Notes: a model not told the origin generated them from the sequence alone. A DNA stretch of 64,000 nucleotides from Nissolia schottii (GCA_003254905.1 QANU01028836.1:500777-564776); one strand, 5' to 3'. Counted from the first letter of the stretch, positions 12,754 through 26,082 are shown. Numbers and translations are program-made.

Positions 12754-13799
12754 GAAGTCATATACATACTACTTTTGACTAACCAAATTAGCAATTAGGC
12801 AAAAGGACGTGGCACTTGACACCAAGCTTTTGCTTTTTCCATAGCACTTTTTCTCTTAATCACGTCGCTGATCACGGGAAAGTGGCATCCCTATTTTCCT
12901 ATTTGTCATCTTCTTACAATTTGAAATATTACCCTATAGTTATCTAAACCACTAGTATTCTTGAAAACGAAAAAAGAAAAAAAAGTCACCACTATTTGTT
13001 ACGCATTGAGTTAATGCATCTAACGTTATTAAACTCTATAATTTAAATAAATTAGTGAAATCTCCGTAAATTTTACTCATAAACTACAATCATAAATTTG
13101 TATGAATTTATTTAATATTAAAAATATATTTTAAAAATATTATGTTACAAAAATATAATTTAATATAACTTAAAATTTATAATTGAACACTTCGACTCTA
13201 AATTAATATCTTTAACATCATAATAAAACACAAATAAAAATAAATTATAGGAATACTAGTCCAATTCATTCCTGATGAAAAACCAACTCATTCATGTAGA
13301 ATTCTATGTCCATATCGATCAAATAAAAATAAATTATAAGAATTTTAGGCTTTTAGCCCCCTTTTGAAATTTTAAAAAATATATGGTAATTTTGAAATCT
13401 CACATTAGCCAGTCAAGTAACAAACATCACAACCATATTTTTTTAATTTAAAAGAAGCTAAAATCTAATTAGTAAACATGTCACAGATGTCTTCGGATAA
13501 GATTAAAAAAAAAAGGTTACAAATGTCTAACTTCATGATTAATTCCTATATATAATATTGTAAGGAGATTTTAACCTCAAATTCAAGAAAAGTAACATTT
13601 TTCTAACAAATTTAAATGATCTTACAAATGTACCCTATTGGAGAACTAACTTCAATTCTTGTTTGGTTAATATATCCTCTCCTTTTCCTCCCTAATCTCT
13701 CTATTTTGGGTACAATGTTTGTGCATTAGACAGTAGTCATTTCATCCATTTATGATGTGCCGAGCATATCTACATTATAGCACTAAATGAATGATATTA
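12754..13799 (+). repeat. Duplicated ~1.05-kb segment, copy 1
   Basis: The segment matches 53068-54134 in the same orientation along its whole length, at high identity by eye with scattered changes. Relative to copy 2 it lacks about 14 bp near 12822 and about 22 bp near 12938, both bounded by short direct repeats, as expected for small deletions. No coding frame is conserved. Copy 2 sits inside a MULE-like composite, so this may be the donor site or another copy of the same unknown repeat. Confidence 0.85.
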
Positions 13800-16184
13800 G
13801 AACACAGAAATTTTCATCTCTTTTCATAACTAAAAGACACTTGCATATGGAGATGAGAGAATGAGAAAGGGGATGACAGGCAGAAAGAGACCCTTCAGAT
13901 GTGCCAAAACGATGTCCCCTTTCATTAGTTTTTTTAAAGTCATTTAAAACTTAGTCGTTTTGGCTTTGGGTGTGTCATTTAATATTTCTTGATTTTCCAT
14001 CAAACTGATAAACTCTAAGGTAAACTCGCGATTTTGATCGAGTTTGACCAAGTTCACCCAAGTTTACATAGAAATGGGTTTACATATGAGTCAACTCAAT
14101 TTTATGATCTAGGAACGTAAACTCATATGATTTTACAAGTTGACTCACAATTTTGATAATTATGAACACATACATCGGGACAAACTGCCATAGGTAGGCC
14201 AACACAGAAATGTATGTGAAGGCATGAGGACCTAGGGATGCTGCCTGGGACAAGTTTGATCCATGTAGGTAGAGCTCAGTTGAGGAAATCTCTTATCCCA
14301 ATTAGGGTAAAAATCGGACACACATATAGTTCGAACACGGTTAATTATGAATTTTTTTAGACACTTTCAAACAAGTGTGATATATGTGTTGGACGAGTGT
14401 TTTTGTGTGTTGATGTTTACAATATGTTGGACACCGAAACACGACAATCTAACAAAGTGTTTGTACTTCCTAAAATAGAATAAACTTTAGGAGCAAATTA
14501 AGGGTATGTGATGAACGAGCATGACTACACGTGTGCTTGGAAAAATTAGGGTTGTGAATATTGCTTCACTTCTTCTGGGTCTCACTCTCTAATTTGTTCT
14601 TCATTCAAGATCCGTTTGGATAATAGAGCTTATGATTATTTTTTTAACATTTTGTAGTCAAAAGCTATATATAAAAAACTGTTTGGATCAATTTTTAAGT
14701 TTCAAATTGTGGGCTGTGTACCATGTTAGCACAAAAAATTATGGGGCCGTGTATTGGCTTTTGGGCTTTTAGCACATGGTCTAGTTCAATGTTGTTAAGT
14801 TTTTTTAAAGTGAGATAAAATGTGTATATTTTATTCTAAATTTCTAATAAATATTTTTTTATATGATATTCCAATAGATATTTAAACTATATATACTAAA
14901 TTATTTATATGCAATGAAATTTTAATATTTATATTATATATATTTTTAATATTATTATATTATTATATTATTATATATTTATTTAATTATATTTAATTCA
15001 ACAGATCAATCAATAATTCAGTGATACAACTAAGTGACCACTAAGCCAAATTTAATAATTATGGTAATTAAGTCCACCATATTAATAAGTTTGCATCAAA
15101 TATAATGCAGATACAATTTAACAAGCATGAGAATTAGACAAATGAATGAATACAAAGAAACAACTTTCTAATATTTTTGACTACATTAAGATTTGCACTC
15201 TTCTTAAAATGCTTTTTGGAGAGTTAAAATGTTAAAACAAGTTTTCCAACTTTTCATAGCCTCTTGACAAAATATGTGCCAATGCTTATTTATTAGGGTT
15301 AATGTCAAATTCCGTCTTTAAACTTTTTACATGTACTCAACCTAGTCTCTCAATAGAAAAAAAAGACATGTCCTAAACTTGACAATCGAAAAGTCCGTTA
15401 GTTCCTCTCACCATGAGCTTTACCAAACATGCCCTAAACAGTGGATGAACTTTAAAATAGGTGCCCCAAATAGTTCTTGATAATTGTAAAATTTAAAGAT
15501 TACTTATGACATGTTTTATAAAGTTCAAAAGCTATTTATGACATTTTTTAAAGTTTAGGGATGGATAGACTAACGGATCTAATGATTGTCAAGTTCAAAA
15601 ATTAAAGAATTTTATTTTTTGTTAGGGAGTAGAATAAACACGTGTGTAAATTCTAGAGATAGAACTAAGCATTATCCCTTCTTGTTAAAGACAACTTAAT
15701 AAACTGCAATGCCCTCATATTAAAATCCTCTTGCATTTAATTGATTAAGCAATTTAATTTAAGTAATGTATTTAAAGAAAGATTTTTTTTTAAATCACTA
15801 TTAAAAAGCCTGATATTTCAGGGAAAAACTTTTGTAATCACAATGGGACACATGTTATATAGTCTTTCATTGTAGTGAATGATTATATATAAGTAGAGAA
15901 GCCATAGAAAATAAATAAATAAATTAGAATTTTTTGCATTTAAAAAAAAAAGTAGAGTGCCTTTTCATGAAGCCCTGGATAAACCCTCACAATGAATTTT
16001 GATTCAATTTAGCAACACATTTCTAAATTATTATTTTATATAACTTTATTTATTTGCTGTTTTGAAGGAAAACCTTACATCCCTTACTATCTAAACCAAC
16101 AAACACAATAAAACACCAAAGATTATTATTATTTTTTTTAAAAAAACACCACTAAACACGAATAGAGAAGCACTGTGTGACAAT
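13800..16184. other. Intergenic region with one candidate MITE
   Basis: No gene seen. A repeat containing ACTCGCGATTTTGATCGAGT lies near 14025-14045. A possible MITE with diverged inverted ends (TTAGGGTTAATG at 15294, CATTATCCCTT ending about 15681) has no clear target duplication. Confidence 0.4.
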
Positions 16185-16560
16185 ATGAAGATACAGATTT
16201 TGAATTGTAAGCTTCTTCAGATTATTCTGTTGTTGATGCTATGTGCCAAACACACCAAAGCTGAAAGGAGAACATAATATGCCAAAAGGAATTACATAAT
16301 TCGCATGGACAAGTCCTATGTGCCAGAAACTTTCAGTGATCATCTCAATTGGTATGAGTCATCACTGAGATCAGTGTCAAGCTCAGCACAAATGCTATAC
16401 ACTTACAAACATGTGGCTCATGGATTCTCCACAAGGCTAACCCCACGCAAGAAGCCGAAGAACTCTCAAATCAACCAGGAATCCTCTATGTGATGCCTGA
16501 GGCTAGATATGAGCTTCACACGACAAGGACGCCGATGTTTCTTGGATTGGAAGATTACTC
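16185..16560 (+). pseudogene. Subtilisin-like serine protease N-terminal fragment (broken)
   Basis: This is the signal peptide plus inhibitor I9 propeptide of a plant SBT1-type subtilase. The Met at 16185 opens a hydrophobic leader (residues LLQIILLLLMLCA), followed by an in-frame TAA at about 16275. The same frame then resumes with YIIRMDKSYVPETFSDHLNW, AQMLYTYKHVAHGFSTRLT. A one-base frameshift after RLTP moves the sequence to another frame, which reads QEAEELSNQPGILYVMPEAR and ELHTTRTPMFLGLE, the normal end of the propeptide. The catalytic domain (Asp/His/Ser triad) is absent, because a SINE and unrelated receptor-kinase exons follow. Two disabling changes plus truncation make it a clear pseudogene. 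Confidence 0.88.
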
Positions 16561-16586
16561 CTTAAAGAGGGTTTAGCTAACCAATG

Positions 16587-16765
16587 CTTGGTTGGTTCAA
16601 GTGGTTTGACATTTGTTCCCCTTAAACAAGGTCTCGGTTAGAATATTATGGATGGACAAAGTTAGTGTTGTGGGAGCCTTACCCCTGTAGCGGGGTTGAG
16701 TCGCTAATCCGACTTGGGCTAAATTAGGAGGAGTTCGGTGGATTTCTGATACTGGTGGGTTAGAC
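16587..16765 (+). mobile_element. tRNA-derived SINE (Au-like)
   Basis: A box A-like GGTTCAAGTGGT at 16594 and a degenerate box B-like AAGGTCTCGGTTAGAAT about 35 bp later are followed by the Au-SINE body GGGAGCCTTACCCCTGTAG and a GGTGGGTTAGAC-type end. It lies just 3' of the subtilase fragment on the same strand. No tRNA cloverleaf forms, so it is not a tRNA gene. Confidence 0.75.
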
Positions 16766-16803
16766 AAAATAAAAATAGAAGATTTTCTAATTAGTTTGAT
16801 AAG

Positions 16804-16881
16804 AGCACCGGCTAAGGAATCGAAAGTAAAACATAAAACTTATTTTCGAAAATTTCCTTTTATGATTCCTTAACCAGTGCT
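16804..16881. repeat. 78-bp foldback with 18-bp inverted ends
   Basis: AGCACCGGCTAAGGAATC on the left pairs with AGCACTGGTTAAGGAATC (reverse complement of the right end), 16 of 18 matching. It resembles a very small MITE, but no target duplication was found. Confidence 0.6.
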
Positions 16882-17021
16882 GAATGCCTTTTAGCAAAAC
16901 CCTTTACCTTAAAAGAATGCGTGTCTTTAAAATTGCTACTTGGTTAGCTTAATTGGTCAAAACATTCAACATATGTGATAGCATGAGCTTGATGTAATCT
17001 TTTTCAACAAATATTTCTTAG

Positions 17022-17990
17022 GTACCCGAATGATCCATATGATAGAATTTGGGATTCTGGTATTGTTAGAAGGCAAAATTATCTTGTTGGGGTAGCACCA
17101 AGCACAAAAAGAGTTAGCACAACAGAGAACATCGAAACAGAGACAAGAGAATATCCACCGGTTAGAGTTATGTTAACTGCAGTAGTTGGCACAAATGGAG
17201 TACTCAGCTACAGGTTGAACTTGGAAGACATCCCTGCCAATGCTCGAGCTTATGCGTACTTCGCAAAGATTGAAGATCTGGGTAAGAACGAGACTCGAAA
17301 GTTCAAATTGAATCAGCCTTATATACCTGACTATAGCAATGCAGTGGTTAACATTCTTTATGAACCAAATTACATTAATGTGACTCCTTTGTGTAAGTTC
17401 ATATTTTGGTGACATCATGCTTTGATGTGGTTTCTTATGCAATACATTTTGGCTTACTTAGGTGGTAAAATGGCAACTCGCTTACAGGAGAGCTACCTGA
17501 CATAAGCAATCTTATAAATCTAAAGATTGTGTAAGTTCATTAGTTTGACACCTGCTCTTTCTGGCTTTGGTGGAATGGAACCAAAGCTTCAGTTTCTTAT
17601 TTCAAATTTAGTATTTTTTAACCAGATATACCTTATTTCAAAGTTCACATTTTTCTTGTCTTCATTTTTTTTTCAACTGATGACATACATGCATATAGAG
17701 AACAACAAATTGACTAGTCCTCTGCCATCTTACCTGGGTACTTTGCCAAGCTTGCAGGTACTCTATGTATCACTTATTCATTGATTATTCTCATCTCAAA
17801 TTTTGGAACAAGAAGAACATTCCTAGTTAGCTCTTACTTTTTCCCTACTTGAACATAATTTTTATCTTTATATTTTTATTAATAATGAGGGAACTGTGAA
17901 TTTATGATAGGTTCATACAGAATAACTCATTTAGGGAGGAAATACTAGCCAAACTAGTATTTGAAAAAATCGTTTTTGAGTAAGTATGTT
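17022..17990 (+). pseudogene. LRR receptor-like kinase (At1g67720-like) ectodomain fragments
   Basis: Exons of a malectin-like/LRR receptor kinase lie in gene order with intron-like spacers. The first, after an AG at 17020-17021, reads RYPNDPYDRIWDSG, then VMLTAVVGTNGVLSYRLNLE, ANARAYAYFAKIEDLG, NETRKFKL and PDYSNAVVNI, closely resembling the malectin domain of Arabidopsis At1g67720. It lacks about nine residues after VVNI and hits a stop soon after. Next come LRR exons GELPDISNLINLKIV (17490-17530), ENNKLTSPLPSYLGTLPSLQ (17700-17758) and QNNSFREEILAKL (17915-17960). No transmembrane or kinase part was found. Retained introns mean it arose from genomic DNA, not mRNA. Confidence 0.85.
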
Positions 17991-18384
17991 CAACAATAAC
18001 TCAGTTTTTCTTATATAATGTTAATGTAAGTTCAAATGCTAAACACTAACTAAAAGTATGAGGATCGTTCAACTAGTCTTGCAAACACATATAGATAAGG
18101 AAATAGGAAAGACTCATTCTTCATAGAGTAGATAACCTATATGGGTCTAATTTTGGAGAATGGTTCTCTACTTCTCTAGTTTAAAAGAAAATACATTTTA
18201 ATTTGAAGTGCATAAGTATTTTGCAGTTGAGAATCTGTGCTTTCCTATCAAATTAAGGAATATTACATGACATGGCATCGATCATATGTAATTTATGCTA
18301 TATAATCATGACAACTAGCATTGTTTCACCGTTCCATTTATTTTGTAGTTTGTATTTTCACTGTACCTTATCATTGAGTTTCAG

Positions 18385-18457
18385 GGACATCTCATACAAT
18401 CATATTACTTGGTGGATTCCCTATAATATTGGATTTCTTCAAGTGGCTACTTTGTGA
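18385..18457 (+). pseudogene. ERECTA-like LRR exon fragment
   Basis: After an AG at 18383-18384 the sequence reads DISYNHITWWIPYNIGFLQVATL, then a stop. This matches the ERECTA-family LRR exon (DISYNQISGEIPYNIGFLQVATLS in type), with GE changed to WW. Only one exon is recognisable. It differs in family from the receptor fragments upstream, so the block at 16.2-18.5 kb is a mosaic. Confidence 0.75.
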
Positions 18458-18556
18458 CTACTTTGGTTATGGAGTTATCATTCTAATGTTAGCATATATG
18501 TGAATCAATTGTGTTGATTCAAATTTGAAATTATTATATTTGATAACAAACATTAT

Positions 18557-18988
18557 ATGAATTTCATTACTATGTATATTAAGTGTTTCAGCAAAATAAA
18601 GGACAAGGACCAAATAAAACTCTTTCAACTTGGGGAGCAGCAATGTATCTCCTACAGCAACAAAATGGGGCGAAAATCAAGGAAAAGTAAAAGGAAAGGT
18701 GATGGTAAGTCACCAAGAGGAACAGGTAAGAAAAATATAAATAAGGAAGAAAGTGAAATAAATCAAGAGTTGACAATGACATATGCATGGAAAGTATCAT
18801 TGGAAAGGCAAAAGCATCTCTTTGCCTCAGTCAACAAGAAAAGGAAGAGAAAATATAGTTGTCAAGGACAACACTTAAGGAAGTATATTTTCCTTAACAG
18901 AAGTCGTGTTGCAGTTACGAATTTGTTGAAAAAGAAAGAAGAGAATAGGGCAAAAAGGAAAGCAATATTTGTGGCTCAAGAAAGCTGA
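18557..18988 (+). CDS. Uncharacterised Lys-rich open frame, probably not a real gene
   Basis: A 143-codon frame, rich in Lys, Arg, Glu and Gln, lies just after the ERECTA fragment. I recognise no domain. The plus strand is strongly purine-rich from about 18650 to 19420, which suppresses stop codons in some frames and yields Lys/Glu-rich frames by composition alone (another, of 99 codons, at 19199-19498). There is no signal peptide or membrane segment. It could be a remnant of a captured gene or of an element's coding region. Confidence 0.2.
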   Translation: MNFITMYIKCFSKIKDKDQIKLFQLGEQQCISYSNKMGRKSRKSKRKGDGKSPRGTGKKNINKEESEINQELTMTYAWKVSLERQKHLFASVNKKRKRKYSCQGQHLRKYIFLNRSRVAVTNLLKKKEENRAKRKAIFVAQES

Positions 18989-21559
18989 AGTCACGTGTAA
19001 TATTCAGCAAGAAACACTTATGAAAAGAAGAAGAAGTAAAGCTCCCCATGACTGAAACTCACGCTGTTGTCTACAAAAGACATGAAATGGAAAAGGAAAC
19101 AAGACAAAAGAATAGCAAATATCTTTGACAAGACTAGAATCAAGCAAGAAAGCTTAACGTGATGCAAGATGGAAGAAAGAAATTAGAAAGCAAATTTTAT
19201 GGAAAGGGAAGCAAGAAACATGTTTGGCAACGGTCAAATAAAACAGTATGAAACACATGTGGGAAGTCTTCTTAAGGGTATCAGCAAAAAATTAGAAAGA
19301 GTTGAGCTGATTGAAATCAAAAGAAGAAAGAACAGAGGTAAATCAAGAAAGAATCATAGAAGAATGACGAGAATGAGAGTTAAGAATAAAATTAGACAAC
19401 GAAGTAAGCCTCGACAACGTCAATTGCAACGGTGGTTGTCACTTGTGACTTGTGAGTTGACAAGACAGCGGAGCGGGAGAGAAAAAATGAGTGAGTGAGG
19501 AGCAGGGCATTGTAAACATTGGTGTAGTGAGACACAGTGGATGGGTGAGGGAATTAATTACAATAGGTTTGATTTGGACTGTTAATTTATAAATTGACTC
19601 AAATCTGAATTTTATAAAGTGTGGGTCAACCCAAATAATTGAAAAATAGGCTGTTGTGGCTCACAGTGAGCATGAACAATTGGGGCCCAGCTTAGCCTTC
19701 ACCATGGGGCCTAGCTACTAACGAAGCCCATGCTAAACCTAAGGAAAAGGGTATTTGAGACCTTTAATTTCTTTTTTAATGGTCAAAAGCCCTTTAATTC
19801 TGTTATTTTTGTTTTGACCAAGAGTGCTATAAAAAATCAACAATTTACATAAGGGCCAAGCCCAAACCTAAACTAGCTCAGCAATGAACATAGATCCGTA
19901 CGGTGCGAATGTCTGGACGAAGCGTGAAAGCAAAGAGGACGTATTCTCTATTTTGGCAGAAAGCAAGAACTTTAGCGACCAAAAAAAAAAGAGTAACATG
20001 ATCTTTTTGCTGCTTATTATTGTGAAATAAAGCTCTTCAGCATTAGGAGTTTTTTTTTTTAAATAACAAAATTTAGACTCAAAATCTTCCTCAAATAAAA
20101 GAGTAACATGCATTGTGGTGACTAAAAGATGTATGTGACATTAACTGGGAAGTGTGGTATAATGATAACTCATTGTCCTTTAATCATAAGTTTGAGAGTT
20201 TGATAATCATCCATAAGAATTAAAAAATATTGTATGACTAATAATCTACTACTTTATGTGAATTAAGTTACTACAAATGAATTAATTACTACTATTAGCA
20301 GTAAACACATTGGGTGCATGAAAAAAGATATATATGTGACATTAACTTAGTCCCCAAAAGTTTTTTTTTTTAATATAAAAGTACTCCTGAATATTAAATT
20401 TTGGGCGAATTCTTTGATACAATGACTAAGTTTTATTTGATCATGCAATTGGGGATTATAGTACATCCATTAAAGTTTAAAATATCACACACACCATTTT
20501 ATCTAATGGGCAAGCTTAATGAAACACTAATGATCTAACTTAGTATTAGTATACACCAAACTTCCCACCCCGCTCAGCTTTCTCCTTCTTCCTCTCAGGT
20601 ATGCGCCCCTTCTTAATCCCTAGACCATTCTGCAGTAACCCTGACGTAAGAATTTTGTGCAATCTTTTTTTGAATGGATGAAATAAAATGGGGTAGCATA
20701 CTTTATATTATTCAATATATTATTATAGAAATTGATGATAATTCTATTTGGGCCATCTAAATTTTTAAACTATTAAATCAATGGTAATTTTTCATTTGTT
20801 GTACCATGCTATAATAATTATTCATTGTTTCAAAGAATTCGCCTAAAATCTGACATTGTATTTGTTTCTTAAAAAAATACATTAAATAAGTCTCTCAAAA
20901 TTAAAATGTGACATATTTTCTAGAAACAATTATTTGATCCCCATTCGATAAAATTTGAGTTTTTAAAGAATGTTACATAGCTTTTTAAATGAATAAATTA
21001 ATATCAAATTTTAGCTTTAAGAAAATCTATTTGAGGTCAAATAATTTTTAAACTTTAATGTAATATCACTTTTTAACCCTCGACATGACCCTATTGATCT
21101 ATAGGGTATGTGTACTTTATCTCCAAAATACTTTTAAAAATATGCAAATTAATCTCTAACGTTATACAAATTAATTTTTAAATGACTAAATTACATTTAT
21201 CTCTTCTCTTCTTCTCCTCTTCTTTTAAAGAAAAAAAAATGAGAATAGTTTAATCATATAAAAGTCAATTTACAACGTAAATCAATTTATATATCTTTAA
21301 AGTTTAGGAGTAAAATGCACATGATTTGTTTTTTTTTAGGTAAAGTTTTTCCCCCCTAATTAATAAACTAATTTAATTAGAATATGGCGATAGTGTAAAT
21401 GAGTTTTACACTATTATCTCTTCCGCAAATATAATTGACTATCACATTCACTACTTAAAAAGTCTTCTAGATGAAATGAATTAATTTGACAGTTGTGTAA
21501 AATTATCAAAATTAAACTTTTAATAATAAGTAGCAAGCCAATTGAACTAAATATTCATA
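18989..21559. other. Intergenic region; purine-rich first part
   Basis: The plus strand to about 19420 is markedly A/G-rich. From 19500 on the sequence is AT-rich with no gene seen. A pyrimidine-rich patch near 20565-20600 is followed by CAGGTATG but has no associated frame. Confidence 0.45.
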
Positions 21560-24500
21560 GATAAGATTGCAAGGATCTTTATGAAGGGCATCTCTCACTC
21601 AAAGACAGAGGCTGTTTGTGGTGGCGCTTTCAAACTGCAGTGTTTTGTTTGGATAATGAAGCTCACGCCGCAAGCTGCGCTACCATGTCAAAGCCGCAAG
21701 CACCATTCTCGGTTGGCCTCATTAGCCTTCATGGCCCTCAGTTTTTTTTTTAAAAATGGTAATCAAGCCTCACTCTATTGTAAGCTCATTATTATTTGTT
21801 AATGGTTGTAAATAATTCTCGGAGTCTATAATTTTCAGGGGAAAAAATCAAGGGAAATAAGGAAAACGATAAGTGTTTATTTAAAAGTTTTATTTTACAA
21901 GCAATAAAAAGAGCATTCCAATAATTTATTGGTTTTTCTAACCAATGTCCTAATGTTCTAACCAATGTCCATATAACCATATGGACAAGACATATGACAA
22001 AAAAAAAATTGTATTTTTTGTACCTTACTAAAATTAGAACAAAGTGGATAAAATTTTCTTTCTTAATTGGAATATAAAAAAAAAGGATCTAGAGTGACAT
22101 AAATTTTTTATCTTATCCCATGTTTCTATCTTTAATACCAAACGTAACACCAATGATTAAAGAATCAAGAAAAGTAGTTTTTGAATTTTTATAACTTTCA
22201 ATAAATTGGAGACTTAAAAAGTTATACCTTTCAATAAAATATTTCTACTCTGATATCCTTAACTAATATACCCTTTAAGAGATTGGTTACTTTTCCCATA
22301 ATTTATTTAAGCATGAGATTCAACTTAGAAATTGTCAAATACCTAAATGAAAGCTTAGAATTAGTTAGGATAGTTGCTTTATTTCTGCCATGCATGTCTC
22401 TTTGTAAACAAACACAAAAGCAGGATTAGATTGTCAATCCCAACTACAAAACCAAAAACAAATTTTGACTTGTTGCAAAATGGCAAATTTTTTCGTCCTA
22501 GATACTTATGAGAAGCAAAGAAGACTTATTTGGGCGTTGCAGATTCAATTGGGCATGATCACACAAAGTAAAAATGAATTGTAATATTTGTACATCGAGA
22601 TATCATATCAACACCTATTTATTTTTAGATAAGATTTTAATGAAATTTACCTCAAAGTGATTATATTTAATATTAAATATATGTGTCGTAATCATATCTC
22701 ACACAAAGCGACCATAGTCTCTCTTTGGTGGCACTATCTATCCCTTCTTTTACCATGACATTCGAGTGTTCTAAAGGGCCGAAGCCCCATAATTCATACG
22801 CCATACCCTACCACTATGTATCTCATCTCAATTACTACATGCTACTAAACTCACAAAAGAGAGAGAGGTAGGGAAGGTATCAAGCTGCCATATACTAACT
22901 TAGGGTGCTTATATTTGATATGTCATGGCAAGTTAACAATGTGTTGATTAAGCGCTAATATTATTATTAAGTCAAATGCTATAGTTGATTATTAAGACAT
23001 ATCTGCCAAGTTTTTGATTGAGTTCAATTCCTACTCATATAAAAATTAGTTTAGTAAGTTATTTGTAAGTATTTTTATAAGTGGTCACTAAACTTAAAGA
23101 TATGACTTGATCTTAGAGAGATGATTGTCATTGAACTTGTCTAACTTAAAATAAAAAAGGAATTACCTTATCTTTAAGTAAATTGCATTTAGTATCTTTT
23201 AGATTTGCTAAATTAGCATTCACCCTCAAACTTTACAAAAGTAACATCCCACCCCAAATTCAGCCAAGCCACTAAACTAAGCCATGCCACTAGCATTTTT
23301 AAAAAATAAAAATAAAAATTAGAAAGCAAAAGGTTTACTAAATGAAGCAACAACTAGAAAAAGTTAAACACAGACAAATTTAACAGCCAATTTTTTTTTC
23401 TGTTATACATATCAATTTCTTTAACTGCGGACAATTTTTTTTAGCTGTAACAAAAAAAAAAAGAATTTATAATAATAATAATAATAATAATTATTATTAT
23501 TATTATTATTAAAAGACATACAAGGTAAGACTATTAGCAAATACTACGGTCCAATCTGACTATGTCAAAAAGGTTAGATTCTGATCCACAACTAACACTG
23601 AATTATTCTTGTTGCAAATGAAACACTTCATAAAAGTTAACAACTTAACTAGTTAGGTTGATTGGAACATCAAAATTTTATTAGCTGGCCCCAGTATGAT
23701 ATGGTGGGTTGGTTGGACTGACAGTACAATAGATACTGCTACTCAATATATTCAGTCATCTAAAGTTAATTATAAAATGAGGGTCTATTTTTCTTCCGTT
23801 TTTTCTTCCCTTTTAACTTATTTGGCACGGTATAATACTTAATTACCAAAAACGCACGCATAGAATTGGTTGGGCTAGTAAATTCTTTGATTCTTTAATA
23901 AAAGATCTTGTGTACGAGTTTTGAAAATGAAAAAATAATTCTCCTAGTGAGATTTCTATCCCATTCAAGAACTCAAGGGTCGTTGGATCGATCGGATTAG
24001 TTGAATTTTTGGTGTAATTTGCAAAAATCTTTTTGACTGAATTTTTAAAATTAATTTCTCCTATTTTTTCTTTTAAAATTTATGACTTATTTACCTTTAT
24101 TTATTTATCTTTCATCCTATTTAGTACACCTACTCCAAGGGAAGAAGAATTAACAAGTACACATTATAATTTGAGGGGAAAAAAAGAGGTTTTATATGGG
24201 AAAATTTATTGGGATGATGATTTATCTCATTAAAACCCTAAGAGAATATAAGGTTTTATATGATTACTTTAATTATATTCACTTTTGCATGATTTTTTAA
24301 TATAGTCTAAATGCAATTATAAAATTATGATGCCTACCCAATTATGAGTATAATAAAATAATAGCCTTGATGGCTTTATCCTTTGACTGACCATAACTCG
24401 TAGCATGCAAATAGCATCAATAAAAGAAGATAGACTCGATTCGTAGTTGTAAAGTTTCATGAATAAATCATGTTCAAGGCTGTGAACCCTCAAGTCAAGA

Positions 24501-26080
24501 CAAGTCTAAGCTTAAAATGAAATAGCTATAGCTAGTCTTTTATTGCATTGAACTATTTTTCATATTAAAAAAAAAAAGTAAAAAATGACACCGCGCTTAG
24601 ATTTGTTAGGAGACCGCTTTAACTTAATCAAAATTCTCGGAGTACAATTGTGTTAAAATTTAAAAAGGACTTCTCTCTTACTCAAGAGGTCACGCTCGAT
24701 CGGCTCGACTAAGATTGTTTTCAATAAAAAGATACATGTGTTGTGGTCTCACTGAAGGGTTGGTAGTGTCTAGATGAATTGAATACTTAACCTCTCATTT
24801 CCTTAGACAACACTCATTCTTATAGAAATGGAGATGGAGAAGGGTTAGAATGACATTAGTTAGTTGTTACGACTTTGATTTGTCGTCTAATCGACATTGA
24901 TTAGATGTTGTGAAAATAATTAGTCGTCATGACATTGATTAGATGTCATGTGATTGATTATGGAAATGATTGGTTGACAAGAATTAAAGGTGAATGAGAG
25001 TTACTAAAATGAACAAACAACATGAAGATGAAAAAAGTATAACAAATCAAATGGGAGGGCTTGGTAGCATTTAAGCATTCTGAGATAGAAAATATGGAGA
25101 TATGGGAACTACAGAGACGCGTCCCTTGCTTCTCGGACATATCTTCTGTATTTTTCTTTTTTGGATGTACAAAAATTAATTAAAAAATTATCTCAAGACA
25201 AAAACACTTTTAAGTTTTATATTTTCGTCTCCTTTTTTAAATATGTTTCTATCTCTATTGTCTCCATATTTTCTGCCTTAAGATGTTTACCAAACGATAC
25301 CTAAGAGTGTCACATACTAACATACAGTATACACCAAAAATATTAAAGAAACAAAAATGTTAGTTAGAATTCATGATGTGTTGGTGTCTCATGATGCATT
25401 ATAAAAGGAGTAATAAAGTGTATACACTTTTAAATAATCTAAATAACACTAACTTTTAAAAAATAATAATAAAGAGAGAGAGAGATAGGAGGGGGGGATC
25501 GAGAAGGATCAAAGTAGAAGAAGCCACGTAAACAAAGCTTCGGTGCTGTTTCTCCCAAGAAGTAACAACTCATTCATTACTCATACAACAATGCAATGAA
25601 TACATGGCAAATTTGGTACCATGTCCAACATGTATAGTATATAGTAGGGTCTTGCATGCTCTTTCACTATGACGACAAAAACCCAATTTTACCTAAACCT
25701 AAAAATAGGGATTAATAAAGCCAAAAGGTACGCGGATTCTGTGAATATATTACCAAAACATAACCACCATCCAGCTGTATCTAGCTTGCAACCTTGACGC
25801 CAAATGGATTTACACTTGTAGCTGTCGTGTAATCAATTCTGAATTTATAACTTTAATTCAATAAATGTATAAAAAGAAAATTGGAGTATGGTGTTAGAGT
25901 GAGATAAATGCTTATCCTAAGCCGAACCATGCTTTTATATATTCATAAAATGCTTACGGAAATATTTACAACTCACTTACTAAAAATAAATCCTAAAATC
26001 TTGGTCCAGCTGATGCAATAGCGAAGGCTAATTGAGCATGAATCAATCCCCTTAACTTCATAATCACTACCTAATATTAT
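21560..26080. other. Intergenic region, no recognised gene
   Basis: A GC-richer patch at 21600-21730 with inverted GCCGCAAGC/GCTGCG motifs may be a transposon fragment. A perfect (AAT)n(ATT)n palindrome lies at 23470-23512. Short direct repeats of GACATTGATTAGATG occur near 24890-24950. The remainder shows no structure I can name. Confidence 0.45.
23470..23512. repeat. (AAT)n(ATT)n palindromic microsatellite
   Basis: About eight AAT units run into about seven ATT units, so the repeat is self-complementary and could form a hairpin. Confidence 0.95.
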
Positions 26081-26082
26081 AC

